64,000 nt of DNA from Alteromonas naphthalenivorans (lineage in GTDB: Bacteria > Pseudomonadota > Gammaproteobacteria > Enterobacterales > Alteromonadaceae): the NCBI RefSeq assembly GCF_000213655.1, contig NC_015554.1, positions 868,001 to 932,000 on the forward strand. Direction: 5' to 3'. The stretch's first letter is position 1. Every line of letters begins with the position of its first letter. This document shows positions 19,040 through 28,950 of this stretch, piece by piece. The notes below the pieces were generated by a model. It was not told the origin of the DNA, searched no databases, and saw nothing but the letters and a program-made list of their open reading frames with translations. A program made the position numbers and the translations under genes.

Positions 19040-20326
19040 ATGACACAAGCAATAAATCGCAGCGAATCAACCCGATTTTATGCACTCGATGCATTAAGAG
19101 TTATTGCGTTTGGTGTGTTAATTCTTTATCACATTGGTATGTACTACGTGTTGGAATGGGGATGGCATATCAAAAGTGAACAGCCTCAAGCGTGGCTGCA
19201 AGACGTGATGATTTTAACTAATCAGTGGCGAATGTCGCTGTTATTTCTAATTTCTTCGATGGTACTGACGGTATTGTTGACGCGCGTAGAGCCTAAACCG
19301 CTTTTATTCTTAAAACGGGCAGGGGAGTTGATAACTCAGCGAACTCAACGATTAATGATTCCGTTATTATTTGGCATGTTTGTGATAGTTGCCCCACAAG
19401 TTTATATTGAATGGACGGTTAATGGGGTGATAGACACCACTTTTACGCAGTTCTATTTAGAATACATTAACCCTAATACTCAGTGGCTTGCCGAGCGTCA
19501 TTCTGACATTGGCTTACTCACGTGGAATCACCTTTGGTTTTTACCTTACTTGTGGGTGTATTCGTTACTGTTAATTTTGCTGTTTCCGATAATGGCTCAG
19601 TTAGCAAAACTCCAGATTGGAATAATAAGCTTTTCTTTTGCATCCTCTACAGCAATGGTCGCAATATGGCTAATGCTGCGAAATACATACCCCACTACAC
19701 ACGATTTGCTAAATGACTGGTACAGCCATGCTAAATACTTCCTTGTTATGGTGGTAGGTGCCGTTATCATTTTGCAGCCCAAGCTATGGGAAGCACTAGA
19801 GCGTACTCGTTATGTAAGCGCGGTGGTGGCGTTGTGCATGTATTCACTTATTATCGCAGATAGGCATGACATGTTTGGGCCTGTTGGCGACTGGATGACT
19901 GAGTATTGGTGGTTCAGAGTGATGGTCGGTTATATTGTAGTGCTGAATCATTGGGCTTGGTTGGCGGCGATACTGGGCTTTGGTAAGCGTTACTTAAATA
20001 AACCCATGGGCTGGGTAAAATACCTTAATGGCGGTGTGCTTCCCTACTACATGATGCACCAAACACTGATTGTAGTGGCCGCGTATAGCCTGCATTCAAT
20101 AGGCTTTCCAGTAGGCATTCAGTTTGTGCTCATTTTACTATTTACGTTAGTTGGTTGTGCGCTAACTTATGAACTTGCCAAAAGAAACATGGTTACACGA
20201 CTACTATTTGGCTTGAAGGGAAAGTCGCAAGAAACTAACCGAGATACTGATACAACCATTACGCCATCTTCTGCATCGGTTTATTCAAAGACCGCGATTA
20301 AAGCGCCTACTAAAGCCAGCTACTAA
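19040..20326 (+). CDS. acyltransferase-3 family membrane protein
   Basis: A 428-residue protein with about ten membrane helices. The family's N-terminal block is present: LDALRVIAFGVLILYHIGM with conserved Arg and His. WNHLWFLPYLWVYSLLL and PYYMMHQTLIVVAAY also match the acyltransferase-3/OpgC style. Such enzymes move acyl groups (acetyl, succinyl) onto exported glycans or lipids. The start has AGGACAGACAGAA before ATG. The C-terminal ~30 residues (Thr/Ser/Ala/Lys-rich, ending KAPTKASY) look like a low-complexity tail encoded by degenerate repeats that continue past the stop. It is transcribed away from the LytTR regulator. Confidence 0.85.
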   Translation: MTQAINRSESTRFYALDALRVIAFGVLILYHIGMYYVLEWGWHIKSEQPQAWLQDVMILTNQWRMSLLFLISSMVLTVLLTRVEPKPLLFLKRAGELITQRTQRLMIPLLFGMFVIVAPQVYIEWTVNGVIDTTFTQFYLEYINPNTQWLAERHSDIGLLTWNHLWFLPYLWVYSLLLILLFPIMAQLAKLQIGIISFSFASSTAMVAIWLMLRNTYPTTHDLLNDWYSHAKYFLVMVVGAVIILQPKLWEALERTRYVSAVVALCMYSLIIADRHDMFGPVGDWMTEYWWFRVMVGYIVVLNHWAWLAAILGFGKRYLNKPMGWVKYLNGGVLPYYMMHQTLIVVAAYSLHSIGFPVGIQFVLILLFTLVGCALTYELAKRNMVTRLLFGLKGKSQETNRDTDTTITPSSASVYSKTAIKAPTKASY

Positions 20327-20365
20327 AGCGGTTACAAATTTAGCAATAAGACCAGCTACTAAGCG
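20316..20365. repeat. Short degenerate direct repeats past the acyltransferase stop
   Basis: CCAGCTACTAAAGCG at 20316 recurs as CCAGCTACTAAGCG at 20352. Further weaker copies with AAAGCCAGT and TAGCCAGCTTATAA run to about 20410. The first copy spans the stop codon. This looks like a decayed tandem repeat that extended the coding tail. Confidence 0.5.
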
Positions 20366-20418
20366 AGCAGCAAAGCCAGTCTGAAAGTTAGCAAAAATAG
20401 CCAGCTTATAAACAGGCA

Positions 20419-20449
20419 CAAAAAAGCGGTGTATGAACACCGCTTTTTC
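20419..20449. terminator. Bidirectional terminator between acyltransferase gene and suhB
   Basis: AAAAAGCGGTGT, loop ATGA, ACACCGCTTTTT forms a perfect stem with A-run on one side and T-run on the other. It can serve the plus-strand acyltransferase gene and the convergent suhB gene. Confidence 0.85.
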
Positions 20450-20498
20450 ACTTTATATAAGACACTAAGTCAATGAGCTGCCTTCTAAAATTCAAAGG

Positions 20499-21275
20499 CT
20501 ATTTTAAATGCTTAACTAAGCCTTGAACTACCTTGGCGCTACCAGCAACAATTTCACCGCTATAAAGTGGATCGTTACCGCCTTTAAAGTCGGTTACTAG
20601 GCCGCCAGCTTCACGAACAATAAGTTCGCCTGCTGCGATATCCCACGTTTTAATACCACGTTCCCAGTAGCCATCATGACGGCCAGCAGCAACGTAGGCT
20701 AAATCTAACGCTGCACTACCTGCACGGCGAATGTCGCCACACTCATGGAAAATTTTGTTTAGGCTTAGCGCATACTCGCCAAACTTAGCTTTGTTTTTAA
20801 ACGGCATGCCAGTGGCGAGAATAGTCTCATTTAAATCACGAGGCTTAGACGCACGAATACGGTAACCATTTAGCTGAGCGCCTTGTCCACGGCTAGCTGT
20901 GAATAACTCGCTACGAATAGGATCGAATACAACAGCTTGGTCTAGACGACCTTTGTGAAGTAATGCAATTGATACGGCAAAATGAGGAATGCCTTTAATG
21001 AAATTGGTGGTGCCATCTAATGGGTCAATAATCCACTGGAAATCTGTATCTGCGCCGGCAGTTTCGCCAGACTCTTCGCCCATAAAGCAGTGATTTGGGA
21101 ATGATTGCTGAATTTTAGCAATAATAGCTTGTTCAGCATCTTTATCGATTTGCGTAACGAAATCGTTAGCGCCTTTTGATTCAGTTGCTACTTCGTTGTG
21201 TTTTTCGAAACCACGAACAATAATTGTGCCAGCCGCACGCGCTGCGCGCACCGCAATATTCAGCATAGGATGCAT
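20499..21275 (-). CDS. suhB: inositol-1-monophosphatase SuhB
   Basis: A 258-residue protein colinear with E. coli SuhB from the first residues (MHPMLNIAVRAARAAG). The metal-binding motifs of the family are present: EESGE, IDPLDGTTNFIKG and WDIAAGELIVREAGG. It hydrolyses inositol monophosphate and in E. coli also joins rRNA transcription antitermination complexes. It is divergent from trmJ across a 275-bp region. This suhB/trmJ arrangement is common in gammaproteobacteria. Confidence 0.96.
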   Translation of the reverse strand: MHPMLNIAVRAARAAGTIIVRGFEKHNEVATESKGANDFVTQIDKDAEQAIIAKIQQSFPNHCFMGEESGETAGADTDFQWIIDPLDGTTNFIKGIPHFAVSIALLHKGRLDQAVVFDPIRSELFTASRGQGAQLNGYRIRASKPRDLNETILATGMPFKNKAKFGEYALSLNKIFHECGDIRRAGSAALDLAYVAAGRHDGYWERGIKTWDIAAGELIVREAGGLVTDFKGGNDPLYSGEIVAGSAKVVQGLVKHLK

Positions 21276-21550
21276 AGATAAACCACCAATTGTAAAAGAC
21301 CAAAGAACAGACCTTGACCATAGGTTAGCCCAACATGCGTTTTACGCAAGTGACCCACAAGGTAAGGTGTTCAAAACGCGCGCATCTTAACCAGAATGCT
21401 CGTGTGATGCAAATGAAATGTGGGTAGGTCGCACAACTACGGATGATGCCGACTGGTTTGAGGCATCAATGTAGGCCTTCAGATAGCCATCTATACCGCC
21501 ATTGTGCTACTATTCGCTCAATATTGACGAGGCTACAGGTAATAAAAAGC

Positions 21551-22318
21551 ATGCTCGAGAACATCCGTATTATTTTGGTGAGTACATCACACACTGGCAA
21601 CATTGGCTCTACAGCGAGAGCAATGAAAACCATGGGCTTGAGTAGCCTTTATTTAGTTAATCCTGTTCATGAGCCTGATGGCCAAGCAAGTGCCTTGGCA
21701 GCAGGTGCTGGAGACGTCCTCGCCAATGCTAAAATAGTGAGTACATTAGAAGAAGCCGTGTCTGATTGTGGTTTGGTGGTCGGTACTTCGGCCCGTTCTA
21801 GAACCCATTCATGGCCTATGCTTGGGCCACGTGAATGCGGCGAAAAACTAGTACAGGAAGTCAGTAATTTCCCCGTAGCACTGGTATTTGGTCGTGAAAA
21901 TAGTGGATTAAGCAACGAAGAGTTGCAGCAGTGTCACTTCCATATGTGTATTCCAGCAAATCCTGAATATAGCTCGCTTAACTTAGCTGCCGCGGTACAA
22001 ACCTTATGTTATGAAATTCGTATGGCCTATCTTAATCGCGAAACCTACCCCAGCGTTGAAGAAGAGTACCCACTAAACGAAGATTTAGAGCGTTTCTATA
22101 CCCATCTGGAAACGACTTTGGAAAGCACCTCTTTCATTCGTAAAAGCCATCCTGGTGTAGTGATGACTAAACTTCGACGTTTGTTCAATCGCGCGCGTCC
22201 TGAGTCTCAAGAACTGAACATACTACGTGGTATATTGGCGTCTATCGATAAATCGGTGAAAGCGCCAGCGCCTGAACCTGAGCCTGAAATTGATAACGAT
22301 AATGAATCACCTAACTAG
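21551..22318 (+). CDS. trmJ: tRNA (cytidine/uridine-32 2'-O)-methyltransferase
   Basis: A SPOUT-family methyltransferase of 255 residues. The open frame begins at 21443, but the homologous N-terminus [20 protein letters not shown] starts at ATG 21551. The knot-forming motifs are visible: [34 protein letters not shown], and [23 protein letters not shown]. It methylates position 32 of several tRNAs using S-adenosylmethionine. cysE follows after 11 nt, probably in one transcript. The C-terminal Pro/Glu-rich tail ([11 protein letters not shown]) is low-complexity. Confidence 0.95.
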   Translation: MLENIRIILVSTSHTGNIGSTARAMKTMGLSSLYLVNPVHEPDGQASALAAGAGDVLANAKIVSTLEEAVSDCGLVVGTSARSRTHSWPMLGPRECGEKLVQEVSNFPVALVFGRENSGLSNEELQQCHFHMCIPANPEYSSLNLAAAVQTLCYEIRMAYLNRETYPSVEEEYPLNEDLERFYTHLETTLESTSFIRKSHPGVVMTKLRRLFNRARPESQELNILRGILASIDKSVKAPAPEPEPEIDNDNESPN

Positions 22319-22329
22319 ACGAGGCACTC

Positions 22330-23154
22330 GTGTTCTCTAGAATTAAAGATGACATTCAAGGGGTATTTCATCGCGATCCAGCGGCACGAAATACCTTTGA
22401 GGTTTTAACCAACTATCCAGGTTTACATGCGGTATGGCTGCATCGTGTTAGCCACAAATTGTGGAAAGCCAACTGGAAATGGTTGGCACGTAGCCTCTCT
22501 ACATTTAACCGTTGGCTGACTGGGATTGAAATTCACCCCGGTGCTACCTTAGGGCGCCGTGTATTTATCGACCATGGCATGGGCGTAGTGATTGGTGAAA
22601 CTGCAGAAGTGGGCGACGATGTTACTTTGTATCACGGGGTGACATTGGGCGGTACAAGTTGGACGCCGGGGAAACGTCATCCTACGTTAGAAAAAGGCGC
22701 CGTAGTGGGCGCGGGCGCTAAAGTGCTTGGTCCTATTACCATAGGGGAAAATGCCAAAGTAGGCTCAAACTCCGTAGTGGTGAAAGATATACCTGCGGGG
22801 GCAACTGCAGTGGGTATTCCTGGGCGTATAATTATCTCTAAACAACAAAGTGATGCAGCGCAGGTTAACCCCAACCGCAATAAAATTGCGGAAAAATATG
22901 GGTTCGATGCTTATGCAGTTGCGCCTGACAATCCAGATCCTGTCGCTAATGCCATGGGCATCATGCTGGAGCATATGCATCAAATGGATACCAAGGTGGA
23001 AGAGATGTGCAAAGTGATTCAATCACTCGGCGGTGACGTTTGTACTGATAACTTGCATAACATATCTGCGCAAGATTTCGCTGATACGGGTATTGAGTTT
23101 GCAGATGAGAGTAAAGCTAAAGCTGGCCAAGAGGCGTTTGACCCAACAATCTAA
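22330..23154 (+). CDS. cysE: serine O-acetyltransferase
   Basis: A 274-residue enzyme starting at GTG 22330 with GAGG five bases upstream. It makes O-acetylserine from serine and acetyl-CoA, the first step of cysteine synthesis. The left-handed beta-helix of hexapeptide repeats is obvious from residue 75 ([41 protein letters not shown]). The catalytic His region is DHGMG and YHGVTLGG. It is the compact SAT form with an N-terminal helical region of about 70 residues. In related bacteria cysE is close to iscR; here 21.6 kb separates them. Confidence 0.95.
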   Translation: MFSRIKDDIQGVFHRDPAARNTFEVLTNYPGLHAVWLHRVSHKLWKANWKWLARSLSTFNRWLTGIEIHPGATLGRRVFIDHGMGVVIGETAEVGDDVTLYHGVTLGGTSWTPGKRHPTLEKGAVVGAGAKVLGPITIGENAKVGSNSVVVKDIPAGATAVGIPGRIIISKQQSDAAQVNPNRNKIAEKYGFDAYAVAPDNPDPVANAMGIMLEHMHQMDTKVEEMCKVIQSLGGDVCTDNLHNISAQDFADTGIEFADESKAKAGQEAFDPTI

Positions 23155-23606
23155 TCATTAGAGGTTTGTTAAACTAACGGTATTTAAGTTACTAATTTTA
23201 GAGCTTAAATAGTTCAGCGGTAAAACCCTTTTTACGCTAGCCGCTGCTCGAGAAATGGTAGTAGAGCGCGACATGTATGACAAAATCATTGTCGCGCGTG
23301 TCTGACAGAAATTACCTATTCCATTGGCTTTCTACCGAACAGAGTAAGAAAAATTGCTGCCCTGGCTGGCGGCTATAACCGATTCACTTGAAGTGCTTCA
23401 CAAACATGACGAGAACGCTAAAGGCCTGTGAACTACATTCTGAAAAAAGCCAACCGTCTGTATTGACCGAAAGGCCAACGCTATTATTGTTCGATCACTG
23501 ACTTCATGTTGCCATACCGATAAAATTAAAACTGGCTGTTCCAACCTCCTCTTGATATATTTCCATGCTCAATAAACAAGGCCAGAAGTAACATGGACGT
23601 GCCGTA
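23155..23606. other. 452-bp gap after cysE, left edge of the accessory block
   Basis: No intact gene is supported. Short frames with protein-like composition interrupted by stops suggest decayed coding sequence, but I could not name a family. No terminator with a clear T-run is seen after cysE. This is the junction with the accessory region that ends near 44650. Confidence 0.4.
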
Positions 23607-25625
23607 GTGGGAATACCAGACAAACATAAACAGGAAATTTCTCTATTACACGGCTTTATTGCCCTTTTCTTAATTCTCGTTGTTAGTGGTTTTACTTCTT
23701 ATGCGCTGAACCTAAGTTGGGGATGGCTTCGTCAGGCGCTAGCCCTTGTGCACCTGTTTGCAGGTTATGTAATTGGTGCCATTTTCTTTTTTTACTCCTA
23801 TAAGCATTTTAAACGAACGGTGGGTTTTCGACGGACTGGCTCGATCATTCTTGGCGTGATTTTATTTCTTGCAATCTGCTATCTCGCGCTAACAGGTGTT
23901 CTGATCAGTTTTACCGGAGTATTAAAAAAACAAGCTTGGTTGCTCGACAGCCACATAGTGTGTGCAATCCTAACGCTTTTCCTGTTAGTCGTTCATTTAA
24001 TTTGGCATTACATAACATTCCCAAGAAACAGACGTTCAAGCGTTCCGTCTGGGTTTATTACGCTTTCTAATAAAATAATCAAACCTATTTTAGTTGTAGT
24101 AGGGGTTGCATGTGCTATCACCATTACCCTGTTGACTGGAAACTACTTAATCCAAAATAACTACCCAAATAATACGGTGGACGATTATCTTTATGCTTAT
24201 GGCGACGGTCCTTTTTTGCCCAGCTTAACTATGACCGAGAGTGGTACTTTTGTACAACGAAGGTATATTGCAGAATCTGCACAATGTATTGAATGCCATA
24301 AAGGGATAGGTGAGCAATGGATGGCTTCTACGCACAGACATGCGGCGGATGACCCTACATACGTACGAAACGTGAATTTGCTGACGGAATCTAAGGGCAT
24401 TGCACCAACCCGATATTGTGAGGGGTGTCACGCACCAGTGGCTTTGTTAACTGGACAGTTAACACCGGGGGGGAGCCATGGAGGTAAACTAGGTACTGTT
24501 GCAAACAAAGAAGGGATCAGCTGCATGTCATGTCATGGCGTGAGTCACTTAACTAGCTCAGAAGGGGTGGCAAGTTTTCACTTTTCCCCCAGAGAATCAT
24601 ATCTGTTTGCCAATGTGGATGTATGGCCTCTTAATTTTTTACATCAACAGGCGCTAAAGTTGGTTCCACAGCGTCATGCGAAGGATCTCTTATCACCGCT
24701 GCTGCAAGAGTCGCAATTTTGCAGTTCATGTCATATCCAGTTTATGGATAAATCCATGAATAACTGGGGCTGGGTAAAAATGCAGGATGAATTTCTAGCC
24801 TGGTCAAACAGTAAGTTTAATTCGCCTAAAGAGCTGAGGTTTTCTCATCCACAAAACAAACAATGCCAAGACTGCCACATGCCGATGATAAAGGCTGACG
24901 ACATCGCAGCCGATGGCGCAGGGCAAGTACGTTCTCACTACTTTGTCGGTGCCAACGTAATGTTGGCGAAACATTTCGGTAACGAAACATTATTTGAAAT
25001 GACCAAAGAATTTCTGCAGCAAGACAAAATTCAGTTGTCGATTGAGCCTCCCGAAGATGAGCAGGCCAAACAAAGCGCACTGTACCTTAAAGCTGAGCTG
25101 AGAAACCAGCACAAATATCCGGTTGCGATGTATCGGGGAGAGCACAAAAAAATCAAAGTGTTATTGACGAATCAAGGCGTTGGGCATAGTTTTCCCGGTG
25201 GCACCATAGACTTAAATGAAGCTTGGATTGACTTTAAGGTATATGACGGACAGCAACGTCTTGTCACCTCCAGTGGTCAGTTGCAAACAGACGGGTCCTT
25301 GGGGGCAGACACGGTTGTTTACAAAGAAATCGCAATCGACAGACACGGTAAAGAAGTATGGCGTCACGACTTGTTCAATATGGTTGGGCGAAGTTATGTT
25401 AATGTGATCCCTGCGGGGTCTACTGACGTCGTAGAATTTGATCTCATAGTGCCAGACTGGGCCACATCACCACTTACTATTTCAGCCACACTTAAGTTTC
25501 GCAAACTCAACCAGAAGTATTTAGATTGGGTTAATCTAAAACAATCAGTTGATACGAATCCAATTATAGATATTGCACGAGACAGTGTCAGCGTAAAAGT
25601 GCTCAAAGCACCAGCGAGTCAGTAG
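23607..25625 (+). CDS. membrane-anchored pentahaem cytochrome c
   Basis: A 672-residue protein. The first ~190 residues hold about five membrane helices with well-placed histidines (LLHGF, LVHLFAGY, LDSHIVCAIL, VVHLIWHY), resembling a cytochrome b561-like haem-b module. The exported part has five CXXCH haem-c sites at roughly residues 227 (CIECH), 271 (CEGCH), 306 (CMSCH), 372 (CSSCH) and 419 (CQDCH), as in cytochrome c554-type proteins. A beta-rich C-terminal domain follows, with GHSFPGGTIDLNEAW. It probably passes electrons between the quinone pool and a periplasmic partner. The GTG start lacks a strong ribosome binding site. Its 3' end overlaps the convergent gene by 23 nt. Confidence 0.87.
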   Translation: MGIPDKHKQEISLLHGFIALFLILVVSGFTSYALNLSWGWLRQALALVHLFAGYVIGAIFFFYSYKHFKRTVGFRRTGSIILGVILFLAICYLALTGVLISFTGVLKKQAWLLDSHIVCAILTLFLLVVHLIWHYITFPRNRRSSVPSGFITLSNKIIKPILVVVGVACAITITLLTGNYLIQNNYPNNTVDDYLYAYGDGPFLPSLTMTESGTFVQRRYIAESAQCIECHKGIGEQWMASTHRHAADDPTYVRNVNLLTESKGIAPTRYCEGCHAPVALLTGQLTPGGSHGGKLGTVANKEGISCMSCHGVSHLTSSEGVASFHFSPRESYLFANVDVWPLNFLHQQALKLVPQRHAKDLLSPLLQESQFCSSCHIQFMDKSMNNWGWVKMQDEFLAWSNSKFNSPKELRFSHPQNKQCQDCHMPMIKADDIAADGAGQVRSHYFVGANVMLAKHFGNETLFEMTKEFLQQDKIQLSIEPPEDEQAKQSALYLKAELRNQHKYPVAMYRGEHKKIKVLLTNQGVGHSFPGGTIDLNEAWIDFKVYDGQQRLVTSSGQLQTDGSLGADTVVYKEIAIDRHGKEVWRHDLFNMVGRSYVNVIPAGSTDVVEFDLIVPDWATSPLTISATLKFRKLNQKYLDWVNLKQSVDTNPIIDIARDSVSVKVLKAPASQ

Positions 25626-28600
25626 TTTTTTTTGATGCGAGCACATAATGCTGGCGCCACTGCGAATCAAGTACATAACCTTTAGCTTGCGCGTAACGGA
25701 TAAAGCTAGCAATCCAAACATTATTTACCTGATTAGTAGAGACACCGGTGTAACTGTGCTGAAGATACAAAAACTCAAAAATTCTGGTCAGCTGTGGGCT
25801 TTGTTCTGTTAACCCTTCTTTGTGTACATTTCGCGCAGCACGGGCCAGTTGATTTATCACTACCCGTTTTTTCACCTTTGAGTCGGATTGCATCAAGTAA
25901 CTAAGTGCCATGGGGTTGTCTTCCAAGATAGCACTAAAACCACTTCTAAGGTACTTCATGTCTGGCTCAAAGCGTTGCTTACAATACTCTGTTAAAGAAG
26001 CGCGAATACGACACTCTTTTGATATAGCTGACCGAAATGCTGGGGAGTACTGGTTTAAATCTTGGTTTTCGAAAAAGGACTGTAAGCTTTGCAAAGTTAA
26101 GTAAGGAATAAACCAAGATTGCTCAGGATAATGCTCTAGTAGTAACTGTGAGTAATCTTCAGATAGGGGCAGACCGAGTTGGTTCATTTTTAAGATAATG
26201 CGTTCAATATCCTTTTCTGAGCGCAACCGATTGAGTTGACTTATCGCTCGCAATTTATCCTGCTCTGTTGCTGCTGAGACAATATCGATAGTATGGGCGA
26301 TGGAAAAATGACTAAACAGAGTCGAATTAAGGTAGGTGCTGACCCACGAAGTTTTAGTTGGGTCCGATTCCGTCGTTATTGTGGGCCCAAAAACGTTTTG
26401 TAAAACAAGTCTGTCAGTATGAAGCCTGAATACCAATTCATCATTTTCAGTCCGCTCAACAATAGATTTTATCCTGCCAGGTTTTACGTCAAGTTTAGTT
26501 AACGTCACTACGCATTCGGCTTTAAGAACCGGTTCGTTAACGTTGGAACAGATCTGCGCTAATGGGGCTAGTGCTTTTCGGTACTTCAAAAAGCCAATTG
26601 TTCTAATGACGGATGCAATTAGGGCGTTTGATGCGTGTTGATTCTGTTGGTCCTGGCGAAGAAATGCCATGAGCGAAGCGCCTATTGTTGGGTCTTCGCT
26701 CGCGCTCAAAGCATGAAGCGCACAAATTGTCTCAGACTCGAAGGGCGTTCTCAGCGCGCGGTGCAATAACTGAGACTTCAGTACTGGCTTATTTAATGGA
26801 GCCACCTCTTCTTCCCAGAACCAGTAATTAAGGTTATCTGTTAGTTGGCAAAATTGTGGTTCTGGCAGTGAACGAATCAAATAATCCAAGTGTTCTACAA
26901 ACAGATCACTTTCGGTTTTACTGATTAACTCAATAAGCATGGCATAAAGTTCACCACGCTGCTGCGATGGCGGAAATCGCTGCATCTGGTTAAATAACCA
27001 ACTGATTAATGTGATGACTTCCTGACTTCTCGCCTGCGAAGTTTTCACTGTTACAAATTTATCATGGTTTAATTGTCTGGCAAATGTCAGCAGTGAGCTA
27101 AGCGAGGGATCAATTGTTTGCGATAGCGCGGGAATAAGTTCATTTACCGGTAAATCTATATACGCAAAAAAATTGTAATGGCCGGCCTCAATTGAGTCAG
27201 TATGGCTTCTTGTTTTTTTCGAGATAATGTCGATCTTGCCTTGTGCCAAACTCAACTGATAAATGTTGTTTAGTGCTAAGTTTTCAAAAATATTTTTGTT
27301 ATCAGGTCCTGTCACTTTAAGAGATACGTTAGATTCAAATTGACCTAGGCCGAAATGCACCCTGCGTTGGCTTGAAGACAGAAAGGGCTGAGGCTTCACT
27401 AATGTCTTGGTTGCTAACTGCGTGTTTGACTCAGTGTTTAAAGTAAATTCTACTAGATTACAGAGGTTTATTGGCTGACAGGTGAAAGATATCCAATTAT
27501 TATTGGTGTCAGTGCGATTCATATACAGTGACAGCGCACCATTATTGTTGTTTACGGCGTAATCAAGTTTCCCATCGTTGTCAAAATCAGCAGACGCGAT
27601 CCCTCGGGAGGAACGTTTTAGTGTGGGAAACTGGGAAAATAAAGTTGACTCAAATCGCCCATTGGCTATCTGAAGTCTTCCGGAATTGACATTTCCTACT
27701 GGCACATAAGGGGTGTCAATATGGGGTTCTGCGTTGCCCTTTGCTATGATGAAGTCTTCACGGCCATCATTATTTAAATCCTCAACAATTGCTCCCCAAG
27801 ATTGCACTGAAGCGTCCTTATCGGACGTTGCGAATAATTGCCAAGCTCTGTCCTTGTTTACTTGTTCACCTGCCAAATGCAATTGAGTGCTTCCCCCTCC
27901 AAAGGGGATGAACAACAATGCAGTTTTATCTGAAACCTTTATAGAACTGAGTTGAACGTTGGGGGACTTCTTAAAACTCAATAGTTTGGTAAAGAGGTCA
28001 CTTGACTGGTTATCGCCAAAACCAATAAAGTCTGAATTTGAACCTGAGCCGTTTGCAATATAGTAGCCGCTTGAAGCGGACTTATTTCCGGCAATAATTT
28101 GTTTGGGTATAATACTTAAAGTTCGGTCATAACTTGATAGTTGCAGAGTTTCGAATAGAGGAGTAGGTGTGTTGGCTTGGGTACCGCTATTCAGCAGAAT
28201 TGCGTTTCTTAATCCATTGTAGTTTTCAGCATTAAATTGCGAATCGGTTTCATACCCGTATTCCTGGTTCCCTATCTTTATGTCATTCTCATAATCTAGA
28301 AAGTTGGCGACGAGAATATCCTGCTTGCCATCTAAATTGTGATCCCAAATAGTGATCGATAGCGGCCAGTAAGGTTTTGGGATCTCACCTATTGTGGACC
28401 GACTAAAAGTTTTGCCATTTATGTTAGTGAGCAAGATTAATTCGTTAGTTTTACCATAAACTAGCTCTGGATATCCATCGTCATTCAAATCGCCAACAGC
28501 ACAGCCATATCCACCAGGTAACTGCGCTTCTCCTGCTAAGGTGGTGACATCTGTAAAATACTGTCCGGCGATATTCTGATAAAGCTTGGAACCTGTCGGG

Positions 28601-28950
28601 TTGTTCCACCAATGTTGTTTTCCATATCGACGAGTAACGCCTTCGCCACCCACAACAAATACATCTTCATACCCATCTTGATTGAAATCTATGACACATA
28701 CACCTGAACCCATTGCATCTTTGATACCGGATAGCTTTTCAGTGCGCTGAATATGTTTGAACATGATGCCCTTTACAAAGGCTGATTCTACAAATTGAAC
28801 AGGCGTTTGCTCAGTTTGAAAATTGATAGGATTTACTGACTTGGAGGTTGTCGAAAAAGTAAAATCAAAAATGAGATTTAGTGATAAACAGATAACACTT
28901 ATCAATCCAAAGGTAGGTAGTACTTTGATATTAAGAAGAGCTTTTTTCAC
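25603..28950 (-). CDS. CRTAC1-like FG-GAP/UnbV exported protein with long helical C-terminus
   Basis: A 1115-residue protein with an N-terminal signal anchor (LPTFGLISVICLSLNLIF). Residues about 75-500 carry FG-GAP/VCBS calcium-loop repeats (DFNQDGYEDVFVVGG, DLNDDGYPELVYG, DHNLDGKQDILVANF, DLNNDGREDFIIAKG, DFDNDGKLDYAVNNN), predicting a beta-propeller. An ASPIC/UnbV segment follows (QRRVHFGLGQFESNVSLKV). The final ~500 residues are mostly helical with HEAT-like spacing and match nothing I recognise. It faces the pentahaem cytochrome gene tail to tail with overlapping 3' ends, suggesting a functional pair. Substrate and role are unknown. Confidence 0.82.
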   Translation of the reverse strand: MKKALLNIKVLPTFGLISVICLSLNLIFDFTFSTTSKSVNPINFQTEQTPVQFVESAFVKGIMFKHIQRTEKLSGIKDAMGSGVCVIDFNQDGYEDVFVVGGEGVTRRYGKQHWWNNPTGSKLYQNIAGQYFTDVTTLAGEAQLPGGYGCAVGDLNDDGYPELVYGKTNELILLTNINGKTFSRSTIGEIPKPYWPLSITIWDHNLDGKQDILVANFLDYENDIKIGNQEYGYETDSQFNAENYNGLRNAILLNSGTQANTPTPLFETLQLSSYDRTLSIIPKQIIAGNKSASSGYYIANGSGSNSDFIGFGDNQSSDLFTKLLSFKKSPNVQLSSIKVSDKTALLFIPFGGGSTQLHLAGEQVNKDRAWQLFATSDKDASVQSWGAIVEDLNNDGREDFIIAKGNAEPHIDTPYVPVGNVNSGRLQIANGRFESTLFSQFPTLKRSSRGIASADFDNDGKLDYAVNNNNGALSLYMNRTDTNNNWISFTCQPINLCNLVEFTLNTESNTQLATKTLVKPQPFLSSSQRRVHFGLGQFESNVSLKVTGPDNKNIFENLALNNIYQLSLAQGKIDIISKKTRSHTDSIEAGHYNFFAYIDLPVNELIPALSQTIDPSLSSLLTFARQLNHDKFVTVKTSQARSQEVITLISWLFNQMQRFPPSQQRGELYAMLIELISKTESDLFVEHLDYLIRSLPEPQFCQLTDNLNYWFWEEEVAPLNKPVLKSQLLHRALRTPFESETICALHALSASEDPTIGASLMAFLRQDQQNQHASNALIASVIRTIGFLKYRKALAPLAQICSNVNEPVLKAECVVTLTKLDVKPGRIKSIVERTENDELVFRLHTDRLVLQNVFGPTITTESDPTKTSWVSTYLNSTLFSHFSIAHTIDIVSAATEQDKLRAISQLNRLRSEKDIERIILKMNQLGLPLSEDYSQLLLEHYPEQSWFIPYLTLQSLQSFFENQDLNQYSPAFRSAISKECRIRASLTEYCKQRFEPDMKYLRSGFSAILEDNPMALSYLMQSDSKVKKRVVINQLARAARNVHKEGLTEQSPQLTRIFEFLYLQHSYTGVSTNQVNNVWIASFIRYAQAKGYVLDSQWRQHYVLASKKTTDSLVL

